NCBI GenBank assembly: GCA_020536535.1 | Contig: JAHLWZ010000721.1 | Location: 24,451 to 88,450, forward strand | From: Pelomyxa schiedti | Taxonomy: Eukaryota > Evosea > Pelobiontida > Pelomyxidae | Direction: 5' to 3' | DNA: 64,000 bases | Shown: in pieces, positions 9,890-21,162 of the stretch | Position numbering within the stretch: position 1 is the stretch's first letter | How the letters are laid out: each line of letters opens with the position of its first letter | Notes under the pieces: generated by a model | The model's database searches: none | Seen by the model: only the letters and a program-made list of their open reading frames with translations | Told to the model about the DNA's origin: nothing | Translations under genes and position numbers: made by a program

Positions 9890-12178
9890 TCAGAACCTCC
9901 AGGGCACGGAGGAAGCTGTGGTGAGGGCAGGGGGAGGGTATGCGCTCACAGCCACATTGCTATGGAATGCACCCCCGCCTTGCCTAGGGGAGGCCGAGAC
10001 CCCAGTGTGGGGCCAGCCGAGGTACGATGTTGTGATGATGGATGGTGGCACGGCCTTGGTGGAGTATGCTGTGCTGTATGTCGAGGTGTACTGCGGGGCC
10101 TTGGGGGGTGTGATCCCGATGCCTGTTACAACGAGCGGAGGTGGGTTGGAGGGTGATGGCTTGGGTGGCGGGAATAGGGACGGGTAGTAGGATGTGGTGC
10201 CGGTGGTTGTAGTTGGGAAGTTTGTTGTAGGTAGCTGCGAGGTGCCGGAAATGTATCTGGACCCCAGAGGTGGGGTGGGGTGTGTTGCTTGCCGCAGCTT
10301 GGCTACTGCTGCAAAGGCAGTGGTGCTTGTGGTGGCGTTGCTGGGCTTTGGAATGACGTTGGTTGCTGGGTTTGTTCTCTCGTATACACAGGGTGATGTG
10401 TCAGCAGGAGGAGGTAAATTGACTCTGGGTGATGCGAATTTGGAATTGAGAGGGGGGGTTGGTTGGGGTTTATTACGGACCGATAAAGGTGTAAGTGCAA
10501 AAGTTTCTCTTGTAATTGTTGATGGAGTTGCAGCAGGTTGTGAGATATTGTTTCTACACGTTGATTGTGTGCTGCGGAACGATGAAGAGTTTGATGAAGA
10601 TGTGGATGACGCGGAAGATGGTATGGGTGGGAGAGAGGGTGCTTGTTGTTGCAGAGGACCCCTCGAAGGTGTGTAACCTGTTGCAGCAGTGGAAGCTTTA
10701 CTGGGAACTGTGCTTTGAGGGGGAGGGGAGGCCTTATGAGTTACGTGTGACGGGTGGTTGTCAGCTCTGGGACCTCGGTTTGATGAGCACGCCTTGTGGT
10801 CAGAAGTTAGAACAGAACTTATTCTTTTAAAGGTATACCTCTTCTACATTGCTCTTATCTTTAGTGGGGGGTGGTGCCGAAGTACTGGAAGAGGGAGTGG
10901 TTGTGTTTGTGTTTGTTGAAGGTTGAACAGGCAACATTGTGTGAACTTTTGCAAAAAATGGGTGGTGCAATGCCTGCTGTGCTGTCATTCTTTTGTTTGG
11001 ATCGTACAAGAGAAGTCGCTCCATAAGGTCTATGGCCTCAGGACAAGCATTGGGTATGAGCTGCCGCAGAGGTGTGGGAGCAACCTTGAATTTTTTTTTT
11101 AAGTTTTTCTAGTTCCTTCAAACCTAGGAAATACCTGAGACAATCGAATGTTCAATGCTGAAGCTAGCTTAACACCTTCAGCCCAATTATAAACAGTTGG
11201 TGAGCCCAGTACAGAGGAAATCTTGAATATCTGAAGATGTTATATTAGGGTTTGATTTGAATGATGATGTATACTTGGTCGGGCTCATTATTTCCAGGGA
11301 AGAGTGGATGTACAGTGTACAACTCTGCAATAATGGCTCCCATTGCCCAAAGATCTGTTTTCGTAACTGGTTAGAAAACTCACCAACCCTAGTTCAATTA
11401 CCAACGGGAGAAGTATAATGCGGGCTCCTAAGCAATACTTCTGGGGCGCGATACCACCGGGTTGAAACATAGTCTGTGTAGGGAGGTCTTGATCTAATTT
11501 CGCGAGCTAAGCCGAAATCGGCTAATTTGGCAATATCATTGGTCATAAGCCTGTGAGCGGTTATTTTACTTGTCGGATAATGGGACTTACAAATTTTCAG
11601 GTTTCATATCCCTAAAAAGAAGGTAAGGATAAAGTGCGAATATATTTAGGGTGTACCTGTGAAAAAAGCCTTGTTTGTGCATGTACTCAAGGGCAAGGAA
11701 TACCTCAATGAAACCAAGTGAGTTGACTTACACATAAAAGCCAATGTTGTGTACCTGATAGGCAATGATCCTAATTTTGTTTTCCGGTAGCCCAGTGGAC
11801 CTATTTTTTATTCTGTCATACAAATTCGACTCCATGTACTCAAAAACGAAGTAGAGTTCGTCGTTTTCCCGCACCACTTCACGCAGTTTGATAATGTTGG
11901 GGTGGTTCAACTTCCTCAAGGATTTCACCTCCCTAAGTTGAACGCATTCTTCCTGTAGGGGAAAAAAAGGGGAAGGAGAACAACAAGTCAGAAAAGCTGA
12001 GAGATGGTGAAAACAACGACAAGGCATTCTCATTCAAATCCACACGCACCCAAGATGGAAACTTCCTCTTCATTTTCTTGATGGCAACTACATCGCCGCT
12101 GGCTTTTTCAATAGCTTTCGTGACAACGCCGAAGGCACCGTCACCAAGCTCCGAGATCGTCGTAAACCGCGATTGCAT
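9890..12178 (-). CDS. RCK/MAK/ICK-type CMGC protein kinase (ciliary kinase family)
   Basis: Multi-exon serine/threonine kinase. Visible parts are [15 protein letters not shown] (glycine loop), [13 protein letters not shown] (catalytic Lys), the family signature [29 protein letters not shown] (catalytic loop), [10 protein letters not shown], and the activation loop [19 protein letters not shown] with the RCK TDY dual-phosphorylation motif. AVHPLFPGN-like and FFAKVHTM segments close the domain. An intron follows EVEE-type coding at about 10840. A long Ser/Thr/Pro-rich tail (about 10800-9890) then ends in VPWRF and TGA. MAK/ICK kinases act in cilium length control and intraflagellar transport, so this organism probably makes cilia. 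An in-frame ATG at 12202 is an alternative start, but 12178 fits family N-termini better. The gene is divergent from the WDR13-like gene. Confidence 0.88.
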
Positions 12179-12540
12179 GTCGCGCTGGCAAATTATGGGC
12201 ACTAAGATCCACAGAACGCACGACCGTCACTGCACCTCCACCGCACAAAAAGATCGCTCGTAACTCCGCTTTGTGTGTTACGTTGTTTTTTTTGTTTTCT
12301 GACCAAATAAATAAGATCAAAGGTTGAACTTCGGGGAAGGAAATTGTCAGCTTAGTAGATCCTGAGCCGCTGACCGGTGCAATCATCTTGGGTGATAAGG
12401 ATCCCCCAGGATATCAGCAGCACTAGTTCTTGCAGTACTCCCTCAGTGACCTTGGTTCTCGGCACTCATCAATCGATCAATGGATCGTTCCACGGAACTT
12501 CGGCAAAAAACAAAAAACAAAAAAACAAGTCGAACCGGAG
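12179..12540. promoter_or_regulatory. Divergent promoter region
   Basis: About 360 bases separate the start of the RCK-type kinase (-) from the start of the WDR13-like gene (+), so both 5' ends and promoters must be here. I see no TATA box I would defend. A low-complexity A-rich run (about 12504-12530) precedes the + strand ATG at 12541. Confidence 0.5.
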
Positions 12541-15500
12541 ATGAGCAACCCCTTTGATGACGACGACGTTACGCCGCCCCCCAAGACCGTGGGTTCGATC
12601 CCCAGCGGCACCGGTTTGGGTTTGTTCAGGCAGCTCCAGCCGACAAAGCCCGCAGCAGCACCCACCTCGCAGCCTCCCACAATCCCAAAGCAGCAACCGC
12701 CTCCCAAAGTCACAACCACAACAGCCCCCTCCCAGTCCCTCAACCCCTTCGACGACGACTCCGACACCTCTGCCGTTTCTGTATCTGTACCAGCTTCTAC
12801 TTACGGCGGCGCCTCTTCGACTCCCCAATCGTCACAACAACAGCAGCAGCCAAAGAAATTCATGCCCTCCGTGGTTCCTTCTTCCGTGGGCACCAAGTTG
12901 GCTCCTCAGCCTTCCTCCTCCTCGTCGTCTGCGTCCTCTTCGTTGAACCCATTTGATGACGATCCTCAGCCGGTTCCCGTAACTGCTAAACCTGCTGCTA
13001 TTGCTCCAAGTGCTACAATTAGCACAACTAAAAATACCCCAATCCCTTCATCAGTGCAACACACTCCTTCTTCTAATCCTTTTGATGATGACACACCCTC
13101 TGAAGCAACTGTGACTCCTCAGGTGACAAAAACCACCACTTCTAACCCATTTGAGGATGAAGAAAGTGACCCACCAGAACGAATTTCTGCTGCACCAATA
13201 AGACCCGTTCCAGCCAGAGTGAACCCTGGAGTTCAATTATCATTAACACCTTCCAACACAACATCAAAACCAACTGTTACATCACAACAACCTCTAGTCA
13301 CCACTAAAACCGCAACATCAGGTCCGCCACTGGTAATTCGTCCAACACCTTTATCAACTACAAAGACTCCAACAGAGGTCAATAAAACTACAACAAGCTT
13401 TCCAAAAGGAGCTTCCACTTCCTCTCTTCCTTATCCACCACCTGCTCTCTCTCCCCCAGGAAACTACACATCATCTGTATCTCCTAATATCACCACTACA
13501 ACACATTCTCCACAGGCTTCGACTGTACCGAGCACAACTACAAACACAATCAAAACCTCAACTTCCACTTCCACTACACCAACCGTAACCAAGGATCCAA
13601 CTGGTGCCACTAAGGAAGTTGTCACTGTGAACGAAGGCCTACGTGGTGAAGAACTGGTTGCTGTCATCATTAACCAAATAGGACTACTTGACGATTTATT
13701 CTCTTCTTCGCGTTTCAAAAGAAACACCGGTAGAGCATCTCCGGCAATTCCTGTAGTACCGAACTCCACCACACCTGGGGCAACTCCCAAAGATTCCAAC
13801 TATACACAGTGGCGTCTTGCACTCATGAATAACGCCTCCACCAAGGGATTGATTTCGACGGAGGTAGGCGTTTGAATTGAATGTTTTCTGTTAATTCAGT
13901 AACTTGCAGGGGATTAAAGATAGAAGGAACCACTATCTAAGATTCAGGGAACAGCTGCTTGTCAACAAATTTGGCAGGTCTCAATTTGATTTATTCTTTC
14001 TCTCCAACTTGCTTATAGACCTGATATTCGAAATCCCACTGTTGAAAAACCCCTACCTAATCCACTGCCAATGACACCCTCTCCTGTACACACATCTGCC
14101 ACTGCTACACCATCAAAGCCTACAGGGAGACCAAGAGCATCCACAGTTGGTGGGGAAATTCTTCCTGTAAATCGACAGGTTTTTTTAGGCCTCCTTTTTA
14201 TTTTTTCATGGTCACATTCCCATAGAGTTGGACAAAGAAAACGGCTGGAACAGTATATGCGTTTGCTGGAGTGCATCATATATTTACCTGTCATTCTCGG
14301 GCAGGTACGTTAACTCCAGTGAGCATTTTGGATGTTTGCCTTAAAGATTGGTTTTAGTGAAGGTAATAAAATTTGCTAATGATGACCGGGACCTGTTGGC
14401 GTTTGCCTCGGATGACGGCACCATATCAGTGTGCTCAGTTCTGACAAACCCAACTTGTCTCAAAACGCTCTCTGGGCACACACAATCTGTCACCGGTAGA
14501 AATTCGGTACAATAAGTACTTCATTAACTCACAAATAGATTTTGATTGGGGAATGACAAACGATACTATTGTTTCAACTTCTGCTGATAAATCATTGCGA
14601 ATCTGGGTCGTGGCAGAGTGAGCAATGTGTTTCCCTGTTTTTGTTGTTTGCTGACATAGTGTTAGTGGAAGCTGCCCTCGCATCATCCCTGACAAAGAAA
14701 TATGTTGGTGCTGCCGATATTTGCCAACAAACGGCAATATTGTCATTGTGTGTACCCTCCACTCAGCCTTTCTATGTGATGCAATTCTTATTTGCTTTAT
14801 CTTTTCCTTGGTTTTTTTCCCTGCTGTTTTTGATAACTTTTTTCTTCCCTTGATTTTATGAGTGCTTGTTTATTCAGTTTTCTGTGGTGTTAATTGTGTG
14901 GGTTCTCCCCTTTCCTCTTGGTGTAGTATGGAACAGGACCACAAAACAGCTTACAAGGAAGCTTAATTGCTGTTAACGCAAGCACTGGTAGGACAGTTGG
15001 ACTACTCAAAACAAAAGCTTCCGTACTCTGCATGACATTTGATGGAACTGGATCCTATCTCTTTGTGGGAGACAGCAAAGTACGTTACAATCCACCTTGT
15101 CCATATAACCCACATTACACTCAGGGAATTGTGACAACACTCCGAGTTCACGGATCTGGGCCAAATTTCTTCGAACCTCTGCGAACAAGCAACGTTGTTT
15201 CACCCCCACATAGTTTGCAGTTCAAAGGATGGACAACTAACAACACTTATGAGCCTACGCTGTTGGCCTGCTGCCTAGATAATTCTGTGCGATTTTTAGG
15301 GTAAAACCTTCTCAAACAAGTTGCCTGTGCCACCTAAAAATATTACAGTTGTGGGCCAAACGTTCTTGGGACATTCACAACAAAGAACAAATTCGTAGTC
15401 AGAAGCGGAAACAACCGCATCCGCGCTTCGTTCTGTCCTTTGATATCCAAGTAAATGCCTGTTAATCTTATAACACAAAACCTTATGTGCACATAAGGGA

Positions 15501-15764
15501 CACTGCATGCATCGTGTGCGGGAGTGAAGATTCTTCTGTATACATCTTCGATCTGTTAAGGTATTCCAAAGGAGCTACAGACGGCTTTCACCTCTCTAAC
15601 ATGTCACCAACAGAAGTGACAACAAGCCCATCAACAAGTTACAAGGTCATTCTGGTGTTGTTTTTGATGTGTGCTGGTCATATGATGAAACAATGCTAGC
15701 ATCATGTGACCAAGAGGGCACAGTATTTGTCTGGAAAAGAGTCCTACAACCCTCAGAAGCCTAA
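12541..15764 (+). CDS. WDR13-like WD40 protein with an NPF-repeat N-terminal tail
   Basis: It starts at ATG 12541 (MSNPFDDDD). The first 440 residues are disordered, rich in Pro/Thr/Ser, with four NPFDDD copies and a fifth NPFEDEE; NPF is the classic ligand of EH domains in endocytosis. After the first intron comes a short helical stretch (LRFREQLL) and then a WD40 domain from about 14350. Its segments VKFANDDRDLLAFASDDGTI, DFDWGMTNDTIVSTSADKSL, ACIVCGSEDSSVYIFDLL, NKLQGHSG and DETMLASCDQEGTVFVWKR run in the order seen in animal WDR13. Several introns of about 50-200 nt interrupt the WD40 part. The stop is at 15762-15764. WDR13 is a poorly understood nuclear/cytoplasmic scaffold in animals. 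The NPF tail is not something I know from WDR13 and may give this copy an endocytic role. Confidence 0.75.
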
Positions 15765-16224
15765 AAGGTCCCTGAATTCTATTGCTTAGCACCACAACAA
15801 ACAAAAAGACAAAAAACATGCACACAACCAAACAAGCGGAAAAAGAAAAATCCACCCCCCCAAGACAAGCATGTACCCCCGGAACTACTAATCCAACTTG
15901 GCTGCAGGGGGATTTCTCGTGTGTCCATTCCACTGCCAAGAAGCGGGGAAACAAATTATGGCAACGAAAAAGCAAGGAAACCGCCGGCGTCGGGTCCCGC
16001 CACGTTCGCGAAAATCGTTCTGCTGTCTTTGAAGAAATCAAAATCTTGTATTCCCTTTTTGAGTGAAAGTGATATTTGGCCAGTTACTGCCGAAAACTAC
16101 AATTACAAAGGACGCAAGGAAAAATTAAAAAAAAACCTTGGAAAAGCAGTACGGTGGCGGGCGCACGAAGTCACGTGTCCGTAAAGAAATTAAACGAGGG
16201 CCACTACTAATCTGTGAGTGTGAG
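15765..16224. other. Intergenic region
   Basis: About 460 bases between the WDR13-like stop and the phosphodiesterase start, same orientation. It is A-rich early (15780-15860). I see no exon with convincing coding character, no repeat and no RNA gene. It should hold the promoter of the downstream gene. Confidence 0.5.
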
Positions 16225-19200
16225 ATGGTGCAGAGCCGGAGGTGCGACAGATGGCAATGCGGATCTGGCGATTGTGGTCGCCGAGCGAGATCTGTGGGGG
16301 TAACTTGTTTGGGCCGGATCTTGGCGAGATCGCTGTTTGCTGTTTGTTGCGTGTTGGGGTTCGCTCTGTCTGTTGGCGGTAAGGTTTGCAGTCAAAAGAC
16401 ACCTGTGAAAGTGCAGTTGCACTGGACAGCACAAGCGCAGTTTGCTGGTTACTATGCTGCACAGGCGCGTTTGTCTCCATTCCAATGTTCAGTTTTAAAT
16501 TAGATTTTTTTTTTTTTTTTTAAATGCAGATTGCTTCCTCCTAATATGATGATATAGGCCCTGGGGTACTTTTCCGACGAGTGCCTTGATGCCAAGATTA
16601 TTGCTGGTGGCCCTGGCTTTGATCCTGTTGTGGAACTAACAAGTGGAAGAGCACAGTTTGCGAATCTCTGGGCTGGAGCAGTCATTGGTGCTCGGGAAGC
16701 TAATATTCCTTTGGTGGTCGTGAGCCAATTATGGCAGAGTACCAGTTTGACATGTGTTTCCTTAAAAACTTCAGGCATAAGTAATCCTACTCTATGGCCA
16801 GGCCACAAAGTCGGCGTATGGGATGTAACTGGACTGCCCACTGAGGTATGAACTCTTATTCCTGTTAACGGTTTTTTCTGACTCTCACTGTAGGTTCGAG
16901 CTCTGGCCCTCTCACAAGGGGTCCAACTTTCTGAATACGACGAAGAAATTCAGCCTTTCAATGTTCTGCCACTCTTTGACAAAAGTCTTGATGTAATTTC
17001 TGCCATGACCTACAACGAACTGTCATTAGTTTTTGAGACAATCAACCCAGACACTGAAGACCTATGGTCCAAGGACGATCTGTACATTGTCTCTCCTGCC
17101 GACAGTGGTGTTGTCATTGTGGAGGATGGTGTTGCAGTTACAGAAGAATTTCTTGAAAATAACTCCACCATTGTTGAGGCTTTCTTGCGGGGACTCACTA
17201 AGGGATGGCTGGCCTGCAGAGAAACACCCGAGTACTGTGTAGGGCTGCTTCCTATCTCTGATGATCACCAAAGATGGATGATGAATGAAGTCAACCATAT
17301 GCTGTGGTTGCACCCAGGGAGTCCCTTTGGAATTCCTACGGAAGCAGCCTGGAATAGCTCTCTTGTTCTGACGCACAGCATTGGTGCTCAAAATAATTCA
17401 ATTTCAGACCCCATCTACACCAGAGCCATTAACACTACTATCCAAAGGAACGTGGATGCAATATTGAGTACAGAAGGCTATGATGTATACGGCGAGAATT
17501 ACACTTATACTCAATATAAGTGGTGTCTAAAATGTGGAGGTGACAAAGCAGAATTGTGTGCAATCGATAAAACCAATGGGACAATATCAACAGAGATTAT
17601 TGTGGCTATTGTTGTCCCTTTTGCTGTGACGGGAGTTGTTGTCACAATTGTGCTCGTTGCACTGCTTCACAAACTTAAGAAGATTCACAACAGAGTTCAG
17701 CAACTAGAACTGGAAATTGATAAGCGTGCTTGCTTCAGTGTTGTTGGTGCTCCTGCTCAGCAGGCAATAGACACACTGCTCAAATTAAAGAGGAAGAGAT
17801 TTCTAAAAGACTCTGATCACTGTGAACTGTCACGGGTGGTCTCACTTATTGCCAGCAATAGACTTTACAACTCAGACATGCTCCACCAAGCCCTCCAGAA
17901 CAACAAGGTTGACTCAGATGTTGATGCCTTTCTGGTGGACCTTTTGGTGAAGCATGATACTGTAATTGCCAATGTTGTACGGAGTGACACAGCCAGCAGT
18001 GTCATGACAATTCTTAACGAGGCTGACCCCACTCTGTCAACGCAGCGACTATTCAGAAGTCCTCCAGTGGTCGCTGTTGATGCCTCTTCTAGTGCACTAG
18101 CCATTTGCGGTAACAGCGGATGGGATTTTGACATCTTCTCTATGGCGCCGAATACAATGTTCTCACGTATGAAACTTAATCCTTGTGCGGTTTTTTACTT
18201 ATCAACAGCATTCGAAATGATTGGATTGGCATTATTGGAAGAGTTTGGACTGGTGGCGCATTTCAAGTTGGACGTGAGACTTCTCATATCATTTTTCAGG
18301 CGAATTTATTCTGGGTATTGTGCCACAAATCCCTACCACAATGCTCTCCATGCTGCTGATGTTGCCCAAGTACTTCTCAAAAAAATGGAAATGTCGGGCT
18401 GATCTCCTTTTTAGGGAATGGGGGTACTACTACGACAATATCAGAATGAGTGCCAAGCCCAACTTGACTCTCAAAGCATGCTTACCCCAATTGAACTTTT
18501 GAGTGCGGTGATTGCCTCTCTGATTCATGATTACGGGCACCCAGGTATGAACCTTCCTTAAGAAATGCAGTCTCACTCTCCCCAGGCCTAAATAATAACT
18601 TTATGACTGCAACTATGCATGAAATAGCCCTCAGGTATTCTCAATATGCGGTAGTCTCTCAACTCATGTGTATAGATACAACCTTCTTTCTCCACTGGAA
18701 AATATGCACGTTTCTGAGTCACTTCAGATTTTACTCAGGTTCATTTGGTCTTTTTGTGCTTTTAAGAACCAACAAGTTGCCAAACAGATCTGAAAATAAC
18801 TTTTTGGCCCAGATTCCGAAAGAGGAATACTTAGAGTTTCATAGAAACGTTGTAACTCTAGTCCTTGCGACAGACATGACAAGACACATAGAAATTACTG
18901 GACAGTTTACAGCCAAACTCTCTGCTGCGGGAAATACGGGAGAGAGGTTCGTGCCACTGTTATTCCCTCCCACTCACCTGTTCCCAGAATGCTGAAATCA
19001 AAGGTTGACCACCTGTTGTACCTTCAAATACTCCTCAAGTACGCGGACATCTCGGCTCCCTCCAGAAAATGGAACATATGTGAACGTTGGGCCTATTGTG
19101 TCCGCGACGAATTCTTTGCCCAAGGGGACCGGGAGCGTGCTCTCGGGCTTCCTGTGAGCCCCTGTATGGACAGGACTAACACTAACTGGGCCAAGTGCCA

Positions 19201-19363
19201 GTCATCATTCCTCAAGTATGTGGTGATACCTCTGAGTGAGGCGGTGTCAAAGATAGTGGACACAAACTCGATGAAAATCGATAGCAACCTCTCCGACAAC
19301 TACCAAAACTGGGCGTCACTGGAGACACGGAACTCCACAGCAGGAGACACCAAGATTGTATGA
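16225..19363 (+). CDS. Receptor-like cyclic-nucleotide phosphodiesterase with NMT1/THI5-type ectodomain
   Basis: From ATG 16225 the order is: a hydrophobic signal segment (LFAVCCVLGFALSVGG), then a periplasmic-binding-protein domain of the NMT1/THI5/SsuA type (VQLHWTAQAQFAGYYAAQA, GYFSDECLDAKIIAGGPGFD, SGRAQFANLWAGAVIGAREA, DVISAMTYNELSLVFE) with N-glycosylation sites. A transmembrane helix follows (IIVAIVVPFAVTGVVVTIVL, near 17600-17660), then a short coiled coil. Last is a class I PDE catalytic domain with YHNALHAADV, HDYGHPGLNN, VTLVLATDMTRH and KYADISAPSRKW, so all metal ligands are present. The first intron contains a long T run; its acceptor near 16557 is not certain. The topology predicts binding of a small ligand outside the cell and hydrolysis of cAMP or cGMP inside. 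The stop is at 19361-19363. Confidence 0.85.
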
Positions 19364-19803
19364 AACAATCAATTTTGACATCATACCACCCCACTGCATA
19401 TTATCACATCAAGAACCACACACCAGTATGGTGCACCAAACAACGTGCTCCGTATGTAGCAACCTCACTTATGTAATCATAAGTACATGAAAAACCAACT
19501 CGGAACAGATTTTCTAGTTTTTTTTTCCCCTGTTGATTTCCAACAACACGGTGAAGCGTGCCGGGGTCTCAAAAAAACCGTGAAAGTGTGGTGATGATTC
19601 TTCATCGGTTTGTATTGTCGCTTGTGAGGGTGTTTGTGGGAGCTCCGCGGTTCCTTGTCCTAGGGTCTAGTCACTGTGAGAAAGCCCGGCAAACCTCTGG
19701 GCGTTTGGGAAATTCCATATTTCCCCGCCTTTCACTTCGACGACTTACAGAAAACAAAGACAAACATTTTTTTAAAAAAGAAGGCACCACCTCAAGATCC
19801 GAC
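19364..19803. other. Intergenic region
   Basis: About 440 bases after the phosphodiesterase. The sequence is open in the frame of the next gene from about 19558, but I see no homology there and no ATG that forces an upstream start. It holds a T-rich stretch at 19515-19530 and an A-rich stretch at 19770-19785. No other feature seen. Confidence 0.45.
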
Positions 19804-20916
19804 ATGTCCGCAGACTACGACTACATCTTGTTGGGACGGAAGAACTGGCGTCCTCATGCCGTGCGGGAAGATATCTTTGCAGAGTTGCCGTACCCCTCAG
19901 AAGTGTATGTCCAGTCCCCGCTCATCTCCATCTCCTTTCTGCACACTGATGTCCGCAGGGAGGAAATAGACCGTCGCGCGAAAAACTTGGTTTGGTACAA
20001 ATTCAAATCATTAGAATTGCTCAACCACACGCTACATCATCCCGCTGCCGCTCGTTTGCGCCTCGAGATTGCCACGGATTATTCTAAGAAATGGAAGAAG
20101 TACATGGTGAAAGCAGGATTGGGACTATACAAAGACCCTGCCAATACTACTACATCACACCAAGTGCCTGCCCCTTCACCAGCGCCTCTTATTTGTTCAA
20201 CCTCACAGCAGCTTAAAGACGCCCCTGCCACTGTTTTACCACCTGCCTACACAGACACTACTGGTCACGAACCTCCAAAGAGTTATGGTTGTTCCACAAA
20301 CCAAGATGTAGTGACTACCTCAACTCCGTCGACAACCTTTGCAGAACCAACAAGAAGTGGTCCTGATGTCACCTTTGGGATTGATGATTCCACCAAGTTG
20401 ACACATTCTAGTTGTGAACCACCCTTGGCTGGGCGTAAAAGGAAGATGTGCACACTAGATTCACATTCCTCTCGGGAACTGGAAGGAGAAGAGCCAGGAA
20501 AGGGATCCTCAGCATCGCACTATGTGGTGTCCACTTCACAAGTCAGAGTAACCCCTGCACCCACCCCAACCCAGCTGCTATCACGTGGCGAAGTACTTGC
20601 AAAATCTGGTGCCCCTCACCTTGCTCCTACACCAAACAAAAACATTGAGGCTATGTCCGGCACTGAGGTTTCCTGTGGATTTACTGAGGATCCCACAGTC
20701 AGGGTCGTTGAAGCAGGTTATTGTTTGTCACCTGTATTTGGAGTTCTAATTTGTACCATAGCTCAATTCCCTCAAATTTCTCCTGAAGTAAACACTTATG
20801 CTGTGACAGGCACTGATCCCGCACCCTCCGCAGTTGCTACCCATGGTATCATAGTAGGTTATTGGGATGGTCCCCTACTACACCCACCAGAACCGCTTAT
20901 AGAAGAGCAGGAATAA
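19804..20916 (+). CDS. Unrecognised protein with a Ser/Thr/Pro-rich tail
   Basis: One uninterrupted frame from ATG 19804 (MSADYDYILLGRKNWRP) to TAA at 20914-20916, 370 codons. The first 115 residues look folded, with a charged helical stretch (REEIDRRAKNLVWYKFKSLE, DYSKKWKKYMVKAGLGLY). The remainder is low-complexity Ser/Thr/Pro-rich and likely disordered. I do not recognise the family. It has no visible intron, unlike most neighbours. The frame is open upstream to 19558, so a longer N-terminus through an upstream non-ATG or spliced start is conceivable. Confidence 0.6.
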   Translation: MSADYDYILLGRKNWRPHAVREDIFAELPYPSEVYVQSPLISISFLHTDVRREEIDRRAKNLVWYKFKSLELLNHTLHHPAAARLRLEIATDYSKKWKKYMVKAGLGLYKDPANTTTSHQVPAPSPAPLICSTSQQLKDAPATVLPPAYTDTTGHEPPKSYGCSTNQDVVTTSTPSTTFAEPTRSGPDVTFGIDDSTKLTHSSCEPPLAGRKRKMCTLDSHSSRELEGEEPGKGSSASHYVVSTSQVRVTPAPTPTQLLSRGEVLAKSGAPHLAPTPNKNIEAMSGTEVSCGFTEDPTVRVVEAGYCLSPVFGVLICTIAQFPQISPEVNTYAVTGTDPAPSAVATHGIIVGYWDGPLLHPPEPLIEEQE

Positions 20917-21162
20917 CCTTGGCACCAACCTCCACTCCTGGCTTTGTTGTAAGACTTCAACGTTCAAATTTTTTTTGGAATTGGAACTTGAAGAATTGGC
21001 AAGTTCTTTCCCACCAGCCTACCTTCTTTCTTAATGCCCACTCTCTGAGAACAGAGAACCCTTCGTTCCAACAAGGAAATCTTTTTACGATTGGAAGATA
21101 AACAAAAATCAAAGCCGCCTTTTGAGATCGTAGTTGCGTATCGTAAAGAGGGGAGTGAAAAG

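Noticed and set aside
9813-10676. Open frames on the + strand across 9.8-10.7 kb
   Set aside because: They are antisense to the Ser/Thr/Pro-rich tail of the RCK-type kinase, which reads continuously on the minus strand from the kinase domain.
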